Part shown: in pieces, positions 7,585 to 14,899 of the stretch | Position numbering within the stretch: the stretch's first letter is position 1 | Layout: each line of letters opens with the position of its first letter | Assembly: GCA_964493945.1 (NCBI GenBank) | Contig: CAZBQG010000090.1 | Coordinates: 1 to 15,749 of the forward strand | Direction: 5' to 3' | Length of the DNA stretch: 15,749 nucleotides | From: CAZBQG01 sp964493945 | GTDB taxonomy: Bacteria; Pseudomonadota; Alphaproteobacteria; Rhodospirillales; UBA2165 | Program-made: the position numbers and the translations under genes | The notes under the pieces: model-generated | Databases searched by the model: none | Told to the model about the DNA's origin: nothing | What the model saw: the letters and a program-made list of their open reading frames with translations, nothing else

Positions 7585-8466
7585 ATGAAGGTTGGATTGA
7601 TAGGCGTCGGGCGCATGGGCAGCGCCATGGGCGGACGGGTTCTGGGCGGAGGGCATGATCTGTTGATGTATGATCCCGATCCCGGCCAGATGGAGGATCT
7701 GGTGGGCCGCGGGGCCAGTGCCGCGGGCTCCATCGCCGAGGCCGCCAAGGACCGCGAGGTGGTGATTTCCATGCTGGCCAGCGACGCCATCCTGCAAGGC
7801 GTGGTCGAGGGCGATGGCGGATTGCGTGCCTCCCTCGAGGACGGCGCCATCCATTTGTCCATGGGCACCCACGGCGTCGATGTGACCCGCGCCATGGCCG
7901 CCGTCCATGCCGATGCCGGCCAGGGTTTCGTGGCGGCGCCCGTGCTGGGCCGCCCGGAACTGGCCCAGGAAGGCCAATTGGGCATCGTCCCGGGGGGGGC
8001 GTCGGAAATGGTGGCACGCTGCGCGCCGCTCTTCGAACTGATCGGCCAGAACGTATTCCCAGCCGGCGAAAAGCCGGAATCCGCCGTTTCCATAAAGATC
8101 GCCAACAATCTGGTGCTTGGCTGCGCTATCGAAGCGATGGGCGAGGGCTTCGCCCTGGTGCGCAAATTCGGCGTCGATCCCGCCGTCTTTTACAAGGTCC
8201 TGACCGACGGTCTGTTCGCCTCGGTGGCCTACAAGGTCTATGGCGACATCATTGCCCGGGAAGCCTACGGTGAAGTGGGCGTGACCGCCAGCATTGGACT
8301 CAAGGACTGTAACCTGGCCATGGCCGCGGGGCAGGCCGCCGGCGTACCGCTGCCCAGCGGAAATGCCTGGCGCGACCGCCTGATCGGGGCGGAGACCCAT
8401 GGCGAGGGCGAACTGGATTGGGCCGTGGTGGCACGTGATCAGGCGCGGGCCAGCGGGTTGGAGTAA
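7585..8466 (+). CDS. Beta-hydroxyacid dehydrogenase (3-hydroxyisobutyrate dehydrogenase family)
   Basis: This 293-aa cytoplasmic NAD(P)-dependent enzyme has full family length. The Rossmann motif GLIGVGRMG spans residues 4-12. The substrate-binding region (SMGTHGVDVTR, then FVAAPVLGRPELAQEGQLGI) occupies the usual position of the DAPVSGG-type segment. Lys171 in SIKIANNLVLG matches the catalytic lysine of this family in both position and context. Members oxidise 3-hydroxyacids or reduce semialdehydes such as tartronate or succinate semialdehyde (family knowledge); the altered substrate loop means a specific name would be a guess. AGGAGG ideally precedes ATG 7585. It follows the M24 gene by 26 nt and precedes the membrane-protein gene by 15 nt, so all are probably co-transcribed. 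Confidence 0.92.
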   Translation: MKVGLIGVGRMGSAMGGRVLGGGHDLLMYDPDPGQMEDLVGRGASAAGSIAEAAKDREVVISMLASDAILQGVVEGDGGLRASLEDGAIHLSMGTHGVDVTRAMAAVHADAGQGFVAAPVLGRPELAQEGQLGIVPGGASEMVARCAPLFELIGQNVFPAGEKPESAVSIKIANNLVLGCAIEAMGEGFALVRKFGVDPAVFYKVLTDGLFASVAYKVYGDIIAREAYGEVGVTASIGLKDCNLAMAAGQAAGVPLPSGNAWRDRLIGAETHGEGELDWAVVARDQARASGLE

Positions 8467-8481
8467 AGAGGAGAGGGGATC

Positions 8482-8934
8482 ATGACACTCGAATTCATGG
8501 TGCAGGCCTCATTGGCCGGATTTATCGCTTCCTATCTTCATCTGATGATGGCCCTTTGGGGGCCGGCCTATGGCCTGCCCCGGCTGGATTTCGGCATGGG
8601 TATCGCGGTCAATTCCTGGAGCGAAAGCTTCGAGGGAAAGCCGCCACCCTATTGGGCGGGGTTTTGGGTAGTGCTCATGAACGGCGTATTGTTCGGGCTG
8701 CTTTACGCCTCCGTCGTCGGGCCCTGGCTGAAAACCCATATCGATGCCCCGCCGGCGGTGCTGGGCATGGTCTATGGCGCCATCCTCTGGTTTCCCGCGC
8801 AACTCATTTTCGTGCCCTTCTTTTTGAAGGGTGGCCTCTTCGGGCTGCGTCATTCGAAAATGGCCTGGGCGACGGCCATCGTGGTGCATGGCACCTATGG
8901 CATGGTCGTCGGCTGGCTGAGCCCCGCTTTTTGA
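8482..8934 (+). CDS. Small multispanning membrane protein of unknown function
   Basis: This 150-aa protein is not assigned to a named family. Four hydrophobic segments are visible, at about residues 5-28 (ASLAGFIASYLHLMMALWG), 57-80 (YWAGFWVVLMNGVLFGLLYA), 92-113 (VLGMVYGAILWFPAQLIFV) and 128-147 (WATAIVVHGTYGMVVGWL). Polar, conserved-looking residues sit inside them, namely His20, Asn67 and His136. A GAGGAGAGGGG ribosome site precedes ATG 8482. It is the last gene of the plus-strand operon. It might aid transport or act as a membrane partner of the dehydrogenases, but there is no direct evidence for either. It ends 340 nt before the GntR regulator gene. Confidence 0.75.
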   Translation: MTLEFMVQASLAGFIASYLHLMMALWGPAYGLPRLDFGMGIAVNSWSESFEGKPPPYWAGFWVVLMNGVLFGLLYASVVGPWLKTHIDAPPAVLGMVYGAILWFPAQLIFVPFFLKGGLFGLRHSKMAWATAIVVHGTYGMVVGWLSPAF

Positions 8935-9273
8935 TCTCCCTATGAAGCCGAAAAAATTCAATTTAGCGTTTTGCAATTGCCCGCAGAAAAATCTATATTT
9001 TTAACTCAAGTCAACTTATATCAGATCCCAAAAAGATTGACCCATTGTGGCTCCACTTAGTTTTAGCGTTTAATTCATATAAGTATTTGATTTATATATA
9101 AGATTTTGTGGCTCTTGGGTTCAATATTTTCTTCCATAATGGGTCAAACTTTTTGGGATCTGGTATTAATTTCGATTTTTTGGCGTTTTTTTCGAAATTT
9201 GAACCTGCCTCATATTTCGTGATAAGTTGGCGAGGAATAAAGAAAACATCCTCTGGGGGAGCGGGAAGCACGT
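8935..9273 (+). other. AT-rich intergenic region upstream of the GntR gene
   Basis: This 339-nt stretch without a credible gene is strikingly AT-rich compared with both neighbours. It contains the long inverted repeat described separately. It also holds two exact copies of TTTAGCGTTT spaced 100 nt apart (8962-8971 and 9062-9071), two copies of TTGTGGCTC (9045-9053 and 9106-9114) and the palindrome GCAATTGC (8973-8980). The promoter of the GntR gene must lie here, but several AT-rich hexamers compete and I cannot choose one. T-runs at 9175-9191 follow the inverted repeat and could help it act as a terminator for the upstream operon. Confidence 0.6.
9018..9166. repeat. Long imperfect inverted repeat flanked by TA (candidate MITE)
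   Basis: The left arm (9018-9050) and right arm (9134-9166) are reverse complements at 30 of 33 positions. The shared core reads CAGATCCCAAAAAG then TTGACCCATT with single mismatches. They enclose an 83-nt AT-rich loop. If the element is taken as 9021-9163 (143 bp), it is flanked on both sides by TA (9019-9020 and 9164-9165), as expected for IS630/Tc1-mariner-type insertions. It has no coding capacity. Alternatives are a transcription terminator or attenuator (T-runs follow) or a pair of operator half-regions for the adjacent regulator. The repeat itself is directly visible; its class is inferred. Confidence 0.7.
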
Positions 9274-10023
9274 ATGAGCGACGATACCCCTGACGGGACC
9301 CAAACGAAAGAGCCCAGAAATGGTGAGAAACCCCCTAATGGTGAAAAGAATGGGGCGGGCACCCTTGCCTCAAGCGTTTATGACCGGCTGCGCGATGACA
9401 TCATGGCCGGTGAAATCCTCCCCGGCGAAAGATTGCGCGCCGAGTTTCTACGCGAACGCTATACCGTAGGCAATTCCCCGGTGCGCGAAGCGCTGAACCG
9501 CCTCAGCGCCGACGGGCTGGTGGTGCGCGAGGACCAAAAGGGCTTTCAGGTCTCCAAGGTAAGCAAGAAAGACCTGTTCGAACTGGTCAAGACCCGCTGC
9601 TGGCTGGAAGAGGTGGCTTTGCGCGAATCCATCAATAACCGGACGGTGGAATGGGAAGAAACCCTGGTTCTGGCCTTCCATCATCTGTCTCGCATTCCTC
9701 AATCTTCTCGGAGGGACGGCTATGCGCGCAATCCGGAATGGGAAAGCATGCACCGGCATTTCCATATGAGCCTGATTGCCAATTGCGGCTCCGGGTGGCT
9801 TTTGGGCTTTTGCGCCCAGCTCAACGATCAGGCCGGGCGCTACCGCCAATTGGCGACCAACGAAAGCTATCCAGAAACCAACGAAGAAGACGAACACCGC
9901 ACGCTCTTCGAGGCCAGCGTCGAAGGTCAGGTAGAAACGGCCATCGCCTTGCTGCACATCCATTACAAAAAAACCCTGGAAATCATCCTGACGCCCGAAC
10001 TGGCCATTCTGGAAAACGATTAG
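9274..10023 (+). CDS. GntR-family transcriptional regulator, FCD (FadR) subfamily
   Basis: This 249-aa protein has a winged-helix DNA-binding domain (about residues 31-95: SVYDRLRDDIMAGEILPGE, then the recognition region VGNSPVREALNRLSADGLV). An all-helical FCD effector domain follows (about 105-235). His residues in MHRHFHMSL and in the C-terminal EHRTLF and LLHIHYKK segments fit the metal-binding histidines that help FCD domains hold a carboxylate ligand (family knowledge). The N-terminal 28 residues are a polar extension with a small NGEKPPNGEKN repeat. GGGAAG precedes ATG 9274. Such regulators usually repress the catabolic operon beside them and release DNA on binding a pathway acid. The 5183-8934 operon, its own gene and perhaps the divergent ligase operon are therefore the likely targets. 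The operator is not identified. Confidence 0.92.
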   Translation: MSDDTPDGTQTKEPRNGEKPPNGEKNGAGTLASSVYDRLRDDIMAGEILPGERLRAEFLRERYTVGNSPVREALNRLSADGLVVREDQKGFQVSKVSKKDLFELVKTRCWLEEVALRESINNRTVEWEETLVLAFHHLSRIPQSSRRDGYARNPEWESMHRHFHMSLIANCGSGWLLGFCAQLNDQAGRYRQLATNESYPETNEEDEHRTLFEASVEGQVETAIALLHIHYKKTLEIILTPELAILEND

Positions 10024-10043
10024 AAATCCCAAGGAACAGTGAG

Positions 10044-10073
10044 GCCGCCCGTGCATGAGGGCGGCTGTTTTCT
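10044..10073 (+). terminator. Rho-independent terminator after the GntR gene
   Basis: A perfect 7-bp GC stem, GCCGCCC (10044-10050) with GGGCGGC (10059-10065), encloses an 8-nt loop. It is followed by TGTTTTCT (10066-10073). It lies 20 nt after the GntR stop codon, so it should end that transcript. Confidence 0.85.
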
Positions 10074-10158
10074 CATGGAGGTGTCAATGAGATATTAACA
10101 TCATATATTGTGATTAATTACCTCCTTTAATCTCAACATTGCAAAGGAACATATTGTT

Positions 10159-10652
10159 ATGATCAACGATCTTGATTTTGATGGAATGAATGATGGGCTT
10201 GAGCCGGATAATAATCAAGACATGCCCCCTGCCGGACCTCTCCATCCCCCGCCGGCCCAGGAGGCGGCCGGCGGGAACCCGGTCAAATCCCCCCTGGATC
10301 AAAGTCTGAATGAGCTGAACGCCGCTCAGACCCGTCTGGATGATGCCAGCCGCACCCATTTTGAGGCCGAGAAAGGTTTCAACGGGAGCTGGATCAGGCA
10401 AGGGCACGAAAGTCCTATTCCCCGGAGGTGACCGCCGCCCAGAACAAGTTGGGCCTGGCGAAAGTCCAGCGGGCCGAAGCTGATCGGAAAAAGGCAGAAT
10501 TAAAACAAGAACAGGGGGACAAATTCAAAACCAAATTCCGGGCCTTACAAGCCTTGAAGCCCCAATATATGTACCGGGTGGTGCGCAACACCGAAGGTAC
10601 CCCGCCTACCCCGGAAACAACAGGGAGAGCAGCGATTACTCGTTTTCGTTAA
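10159..10652 (+). pseudogene. Coiled-coil protein of unknown function, split by a one-base frameshift
   Basis: Two overlapping frames are present: 10159-10431 (90 aa) and 10428-10652 (74 aa, GTG start). The first begins with an acidic, Pro-rich N-terminus and enters a heptad-like helix (LNELNAAQTRLDDASRTHFEAEK). It then degenerates into GFNGSWIRQGHES. The second frame, read upstream of its GTG, supplies the missing helix (FQRELDQARARKSYSPEV) and continues as VTAAQNKLGLAKVQRAEADRKKAEL. Restoring one A in the AAA run at 10372-10374 gives a single 164-aa protein with an unbroken helical segment. The GTGA overlap therefore looks fortuitous. The cause could be a homopolymer sequencing error or a real mutation. 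AAAGGA 10 nt before ATG 10159 can pair with TCCTTT (10123-10128). No family was recognised; the protein is probably cytoplasmic and carries no signal peptide. Confidence 0.65.
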
Positions 10653-10670
10653 TTAAACCTAGCGATGATC

Positions 10671-10697
10671 GGCGGCGGGAAAGTGCTTCCCGTCGCC
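10671..10697. other. Strong hairpin between convergent genes
   Basis: GGCGGCGGGAA (10671-10681) and TTCCCGTCGCC (10687-10697) form an 11-bp stem with one G-U pair and a 5-nt loop. It lies between the converging coiled-coil and TPR genes. There is no U-run on either strand, so intrinsic termination is uncertain; it may block read-through or stabilise the 3' ends. Confidence 0.5.
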
Positions 10698-10776
10698 AAC
10701 CTTCTCGATCACAATGTTAGGGGCTAATCAAGGAATGCAAGTCTGGACATCCCCTTCTTCCATGCAGGGATATGAA

Positions 10777-11731
10777 TTAGGCTTTGTTTTTGTCCCTGGC
10801 GGCCTGCCGGATATTGCCTAGAGCTTCATGGGAATTTCCGCGCCGCTCATAAGCGTCCTCGCATTCCGGGATGATCTTCATTTGCCGGGTCGAATCAGCT
10901 ATGACCTGCTTATATTTATGAAGGAAATAATTTGCCCTAGCCCTTTGATCGAAAACTTTAGGCATTAATGGGTCCAGCTTGATCGCCTCGCTGAAGTTCT
11001 TGACCGCCTGTGAATAAAGGCTATTGCCAAGCTGCCTCAACCCCAAATTATAATAGGCGATTTTGTGATCCGCATTGAGCCGTATGGCCGTTCTAAATTC
11101 CTCGAAGGCACGTTCATAATTACCTTTCTGAGAATAAGCAATCCCCCGCCCGTTATAGATATCCGCGTTGCCTGGATCGCGGCGCAATGCTTCGGCGAAA
11201 TCTTCCAGGGCTCCTTTAGCGGGATGACGTAGCGCGCGGGTGTTACCCCGATAAAGATAAATACCGGGATAATCCGGATTGATCTTGATCACCTTGTTAA
11301 AATCCCATGCCGAATCATAAACGTCCCCGCTCTGCAAAATGGCCCTTCCCTTGGCCACCAGGGCTTCCAGGTCCTTCAGCTTGAGCACCAGCACCGCCTT
11401 GAAATTATCCACGGCCCGCTCAAAATCCTTCTTCCGCCAAAGCTTCCGGGTCCTGGGGCGTGAGGCGCCGGGCCGAGTTGAAATCCTTTAGGGCTCCTTC
11501 GAAATCCCCAACCCCGGTAAGGGCCCGCCCGCGCAGGATGAAGGCCTTGGCGTTCGTCGGATGGCCTTTGGTGAGGGCCGAGAGCATCCCGGTGGCCCGT
11601 GGATATTGCCTGGCCTCGATGGAGGCCCGGGCCGCCGACAGCACCGCGTCGGACTTCTCCGCGCGCCCCACCGGAAAGGGCACCAAAAGCACGGCCAGAA
11701 CCAACCCGCCAAGGTAGTAATTCCTAAACAT
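10777..11731 (-). pseudogene. Secreted TPR-repeat protein, interrupted by an apparent ~23-nt deletion
   Basis: The gene starts at ATG 11731 with a clear signal peptide (LGGLVLAVLLVPFPVGRA, cleavage likely before EKSD), so the product is periplasmic or exported. The first frame stops at 11420 within a TPR repeat (PEALAEEGF). A second frame, 10777-11412, resumes the same repeat (ERAVDNFKAVLVLKLKD) and continues through five regular repeats and a C-terminal partial one. Every complete repeat is exactly 34 residues. In the broken repeat the distance from Pro (codon at 11449) to the next repeat start (codon at 11370) is 79 nt instead of 102, so about 23 nt appear to be missing. The N-terminal fragment (103 aa) would hold little more than one repeat. 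TPR arrays mediate protein contacts; no partner is evident. It is transcribed divergently from clpS and converges on the coiled-coil gene. Confidence 0.75.
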
Positions 11732-11838
11732 GACGCTATTCTAACAAATAGGTCTGTAACTGGCAATTCCGGGCGCAAGTCGTGAGACCTGACCCATCAT
11801 TATTGAAATTCTTCCCTTGCAAACAAACGGGAACGCCC

Positions 11839-11873
11839 CCTCCGCCCCTGTCCCGCCAACGGGGAAGGGGAGG
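11839..11873. repeat. Imperfect GC palindrome in the TPR-clpS gap
   Basis: CCTCC (11839-11843) through GGAGG (11869-11873) folds into a long imperfect stem. Inner pairs are CCCCT with AGGGG and CCCG with CGGG, around a CCAA loop. A second short stem, CCGCC with GGCGG, follows near 11880-11896. Such GC hairpins resemble dispersed intergenic palindromes found in many proteobacteria. No U-run follows. A role in expression of either neighbour is not shown. Confidence 0.4.
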
Positions 11874-11963
11874 CAATCCCGCCGCTCGGGCGGCAAAACC
11901 CGCAAACTTCTTCTTCCGCCCCCCTTTCACAAAACCCTTTCCAATTTTTTACCCATCCACCTG

Positions 11964-11996
11964 TTGTGGAAATGGATTGGGCTTTTATATTATAAT
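11964..11996 (+). promoter_or_regulatory. Candidate clpS promoter and leader hairpin
   Basis: TTGTGG (11964-11969) is followed by an AT-rich block ending in a perfect TATAAT (11991-11996). The spacing to TATAAT is 21 nt, but the overlapping TATTAT (11988-11993) gives 18 nt. The resulting leader would contain a stable hairpin, CGTCCCG (12007-12013) with CGGGACG (12026-12032), 30 nt before the clpS start. It could influence translation or mRNA stability. The rest of the 331-nt gap shows only GC palindromes. Confidence 0.45.
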
Positions 11997-12062
11997 GAAC
12001 CAGGCACGTCCCGCCCGGAGGGGGCCGGGACGGGAACGAGTACCAAGGGAAGAACGGCGAAT

Positions 12063-12398
12063 ATGAAACAGGACGACGATATCGGCGGCGGCAACGATGA
12101 CGATCTGGAAAATGGTGTCACCGTAAAAAGCCGGATCAAGGTCAAAAAACCGGCCATGTATAAGGTCCTGATGCTTAATGACGACTACACGCCGATGGAA
12201 TTCGTCGTCCATGTGCTGGAAAAATTCTTCAACAAAAATCATGACGCGGCGACCCAGATCATGCTCCATGTGCATCAAAAAGGGGTGGGGGTATGCGGCG
12301 TCTACACCTATGAAGTGGCCGAGATGAAGGTCAATCAGACCATGGATCTGGCCCATCAGAACCAGCATCCCCTGCAATGCACCATTGAAAAGGACTGA
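12063..12398 (+). CDS. clpS: ATP-dependent Clp protease adaptor ClpS
   Basis: This 111-aa adaptor delivers N-degron substrates to ClpAP in the cytoplasm. A flexible acidic N-terminal tail (about residues 1-28) precedes the compact core. Binding-pocket residues known from E. coli ClpS are all present: Asn39-Asp40-Asp41 (LNDDYTPMEF), the gate Met45 and His71 (MLHVHQKG). The C-terminus NQHPLQCTIEKD is near-canonical. A longer frame opens at 11817, but its upstream part has no ClpS similarity; ATG 12063 has GGGAAG about 10 nt upstream and gives the usual family length. clpA follows after 122 nt, the common alphaproteobacterial order. The gene appears fully intact. Confidence 0.97.
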   Translation: MKQDDDIGGGNDDDLENGVTVKSRIKVKKPAMYKVLMLNDDYTPMEFVVHVLEKFFNKNHDAATQIMLHVHQKGVGVCGVYTYEVAEMKVNQTMDLAHQNQHPLQCTIEKD

Positions 12399-12520
12399 CC
12401 CTCCGGGGGAGAAAGATTGACATCCGCCATTTAAGACCAATCTTGACAAGACGGGACCGATTAGGAAACAAGCGGGAAAGCGACTGAAACCAGCAAGGCA
12501 GATGGAGAGGTAGAAAACAC

Positions 12521-14893
12521 ATGTTGTCGCGTAATCTGGAAAAAAGCCTGCACCGCGCCTTGGGTTATGCCACCGAGCGTAACCACGAATATGCCACGCT
12601 TGAGCATCTTCTTTTGGCCCTGACCGAGGATCCGGACGGTATTTCCGTGCTGCGCGCCTGCAGCGTCGATATTGAGCGCCTGCAGAGCGACCTGACCCGC
12701 TTCGTCGATGAGGATTTGTCCGAACTGATCACCCCCGGCGTCACCGAGCCCAAACCCACCGTCGGCTTCCAGCGGGTGGTACAGCGGGCCGCCATTCATG
12801 TGCAATCGTCGGGCCGGGAGGAAGTGACCGGTGCCAATGTTCTGGTCGCCATCTTTTCCGAGCGCGAAGCCAATGCAGTCTATTTCCTGCAACTTCATGA
12901 CATGACCCGGCTGGATGCGGTCAATTACATCTCGCACGGCATCGCCAAGGCGCCCGGCTTTTCCGAGCCGCGCGGCGCCGAAGGGACGGAAGAGGAAGAT
13001 CCGGAAGACCGGCCCACGCCCAAGGGCAGCGAGGCCTTGGATACCTATTGCGTGAACCTCAACAAGAAAGCCGCCGAGGGGAAAATTGACCCGCTCATCG
13101 GGCGCGATACCGAAATAGAGCGGATCATCCAGGTGCTTTGCCGGCGGACCAAGAACAACCCCCTCCTGGTGGGTGACCCGGGCGTCGGCAAGACGGCCCT
13201 GGCCGAAGGGCTGGCCTTGCGCATCATCAATGGCGACGTGCCGGAGGTGCTTGAAAACGACACCATCTTCTCCCTGGATATGGGCTCGCTTCTGGCCGGT
13301 ACCCGCTACCGGGGGGATTTCGAGGAACGCATCAAGGCGGTATTGGGTGAGCTTGAAAACACCAAGGGATCGATCCTGTTCATCGATGAAATCCATACCG
13401 TGATCGGCGCGGGCGCCACCTCGGGCGGCTCCATGGATGCCTCGAACCTGCTCAAACCGTCGCTACAAAGCGGCACGCTCCGCTGTATGGGCTCCACCAC
13501 CTACAAGGAATATCGCGGCCATTTCGAAAAAGACCGGGCGCTGGCACGCCGTTTTCAGAAAATCGACATCTATGAGCCCACCCAGGAAGACGCCATCAAG
13601 ATCCTGCGGGGCCTCAAACCCCATTACGAGGAATTCCACAAGGTGCGCTATACGGGCGAAGCCCTGCGCCAGGCGGTGGAACTTTCGGCCCGCTATATTG
13701 GCGACCGCAAACTGCCCGACAAGGCCATCGATGTGATCGACGAGGTGGGCGCATCGCGCATGCTTTTGCCGGTCCACCGCCGGCGCAAGACCATTTCCGT
13801 CAAGGATGTGGAAAATGTCATCGCCAAAATGGCCCGCATCCCGCCGAAAAGCGTGTCCCGCGACGACAAGACGGTGCTGGCCAATCTGGAGCGCGACCTA
13901 AAGACCATGGTCTTCGGCCAGGACAACGCCATCGAGGCCCTGGCCAGCGCCATCAAGCTGGCCCGCGCCGGCCTGCGCGAACCCGAAAAACCCATCGGGG
14001 CCTATCTGTTCTCCGGCCCCACCGGCGTCGGCAAGACGGAAGTCGCCCGCCAATTGTCGCGCTCCATGGGGATCAAACTGGTGCGCTTTGACATGTCCGA
14101 ATATATGGAGCGCCATACGGTGTCGCGCCTGATCGGTGCGCCGCCCGGCTATGTTGGGTTCGATCAGGGCGGATTGTTGACCGACGCCATCGATCAGCAA
14201 CCCCACGCCGTGCTGCTTCTGGACGAGATCGAAAAGGCCCATCCCGACCTGTTCAACATCCTGTTGCAGATCATGGATCACGGCAAGCTGACTGATCACA
14301 CGGGCAAGGCGGTGGATTTCCGTAATGTGATCTTGATCATGACCACCAATGCAGGCGCCCAGGAACTGGCCCGCCCGGCCATCGGCTTCGAGCGGGAAAT
14401 GCGCGAAGGCGATGACCAGGAAGCCATCGAGAAAATGTTCTCACCCGAATTCCGCAACCGGCTGGACGCAAGCATCACATTTTCCTCCCTGCCGCCCGAG
14501 ATCATTGCCCGAGTGGTGGAGAAATTCGTCATGGAGCTGGAAGCCCAGCTGGGCGACCGGGCGGTGAGTATCGAGCTGACTCAACCGGCCCTGGAATGGC
14601 TGGGCCGCAAGGGCTATGACAAACGCTATGGCGCGCGCCCCCTGGCCCGGGTCATCCAGGAGAATATCAAAAAGCCCCTGGCCAATGAATTGCTCTTTGG
14701 CAAGCTGACCAAGGGCGGCCTGGTGCGGGTGAAAGTGGAGAACGGTAAAATCGCCCTCAATTTCCCACCCGCCCCGCCATCGGCCAAAACCGGCCGGAAA
14801 GGTAGCGATAAGGCGCCTGGAAAAAATGACTCGGGCTCCAATGATCCCGACGGCGACGACGATGACCTCAAGGCTCCAGAATTCGTGGATTAG
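12521..14893 (+). CDS. clpA: ATP-dependent Clp protease ATP-binding subunit ClpA
   Basis: This 790-aa AAA+ unfoldase partners with ClpP and receives substrates from ClpS. It has a double-Clp N-domain (about residues 1-145) and two AAA modules. D1 carries Walker A Gly218-Thr225 (GDPGVGKT) and Walker B Asp289-Glu290 (LFIDEIHT). D2 carries Walker A Gly499-Thr506 (GPTGVGKT) and Walker B Asp568-Glu569 (LLLDEIEKAH). Ile621-Gly622-Phe623 occupies the ClpP-docking loop position, IGF in place of the IGL of E. coli ClpA. The C-terminus (about 745-790) is a low-complexity Pro/Lys/Asp tail ending in an acidic run, longer than the E. coli protein (758 aa). GGAGAGG precedes ATG 12521. Two TTGACA hexamers (12417-12422 and 12443-12448) lie in the clpS-clpA gap without a good -10, so a separate promoter is possible but unproven. 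Confidence 0.98.
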   Translation: MLSRNLEKSLHRALGYATERNHEYATLEHLLLALTEDPDGISVLRACSVDIERLQSDLTRFVDEDLSELITPGVTEPKPTVGFQRVVQRAAIHVQSSGREEVTGANVLVAIFSEREANAVYFLQLHDMTRLDAVNYISHGIAKAPGFSEPRGAEGTEEEDPEDRPTPKGSEALDTYCVNLNKKAAEGKIDPLIGRDTEIERIIQVLCRRTKNNPLLVGDPGVGKTALAEGLALRIINGDVPEVLENDTIFSLDMGSLLAGTRYRGDFEERIKAVLGELENTKGSILFIDEIHTVIGAGATSGGSMDASNLLKPSLQSGTLRCMGSTTYKEYRGHFEKDRALARRFQKIDIYEPTQEDAIKILRGLKPHYEEFHKVRYTGEALRQAVELSARYIGDRKLPDKAIDVIDEVGASRMLLPVHRRRKTISVKDVENVIAKMARIPPKSVSRDDKTVLANLERDLKTMVFGQDNAIEALASAIKLARAGLREPEKPIGAYLFSGPTGVGKTEVARQLSRSMGIKLVRFDMSEYMERHTVSRLIGAPPGYVGFDQGGLLTDAIDQQPHAVLLLDEIEKAHPDLFNILLQIMDHGKLTDHTGKAVDFRNVILIMTTNAGAQELARPAIGFEREMREGDDQEAIEKMFSPEFRNRLDASITFSSLPPEIIARVVEKFVMELEAQLGDRAVSIELTQPALEWLGRKGYDKRYGARPLARVIQENIKKPLANELLFGKLTKGGLVRVKVENGKIALNFPPAPPSAKTGRKGSDKAPGKNDSGSNDPDGDDDDLKAPEFVD

Positions 14894-14899
14894 GGTCTT

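Noticed and set aside
9108..9293. Small open frame of 61 aa across the inverted repeat
   Set aside because: It is composed of AT-rich Phe/Ser-biased sequence, overlaps the GntR start and shows no ribosome site or family.
11782..12066. Open frames covering the TPR-clpS gap, including the upstream extension of the clpS frame
   Set aside because: Their translations are low-complexity Pro/Arg-rich shadows of GC palindromes, unlike any ClpS N-terminus.
12417..12471. Two TTGACA boxes as a firm clpA promoter
   Set aside because: No acceptable -10 lies 16-18 nt downstream of either, so they are noted only as possible.
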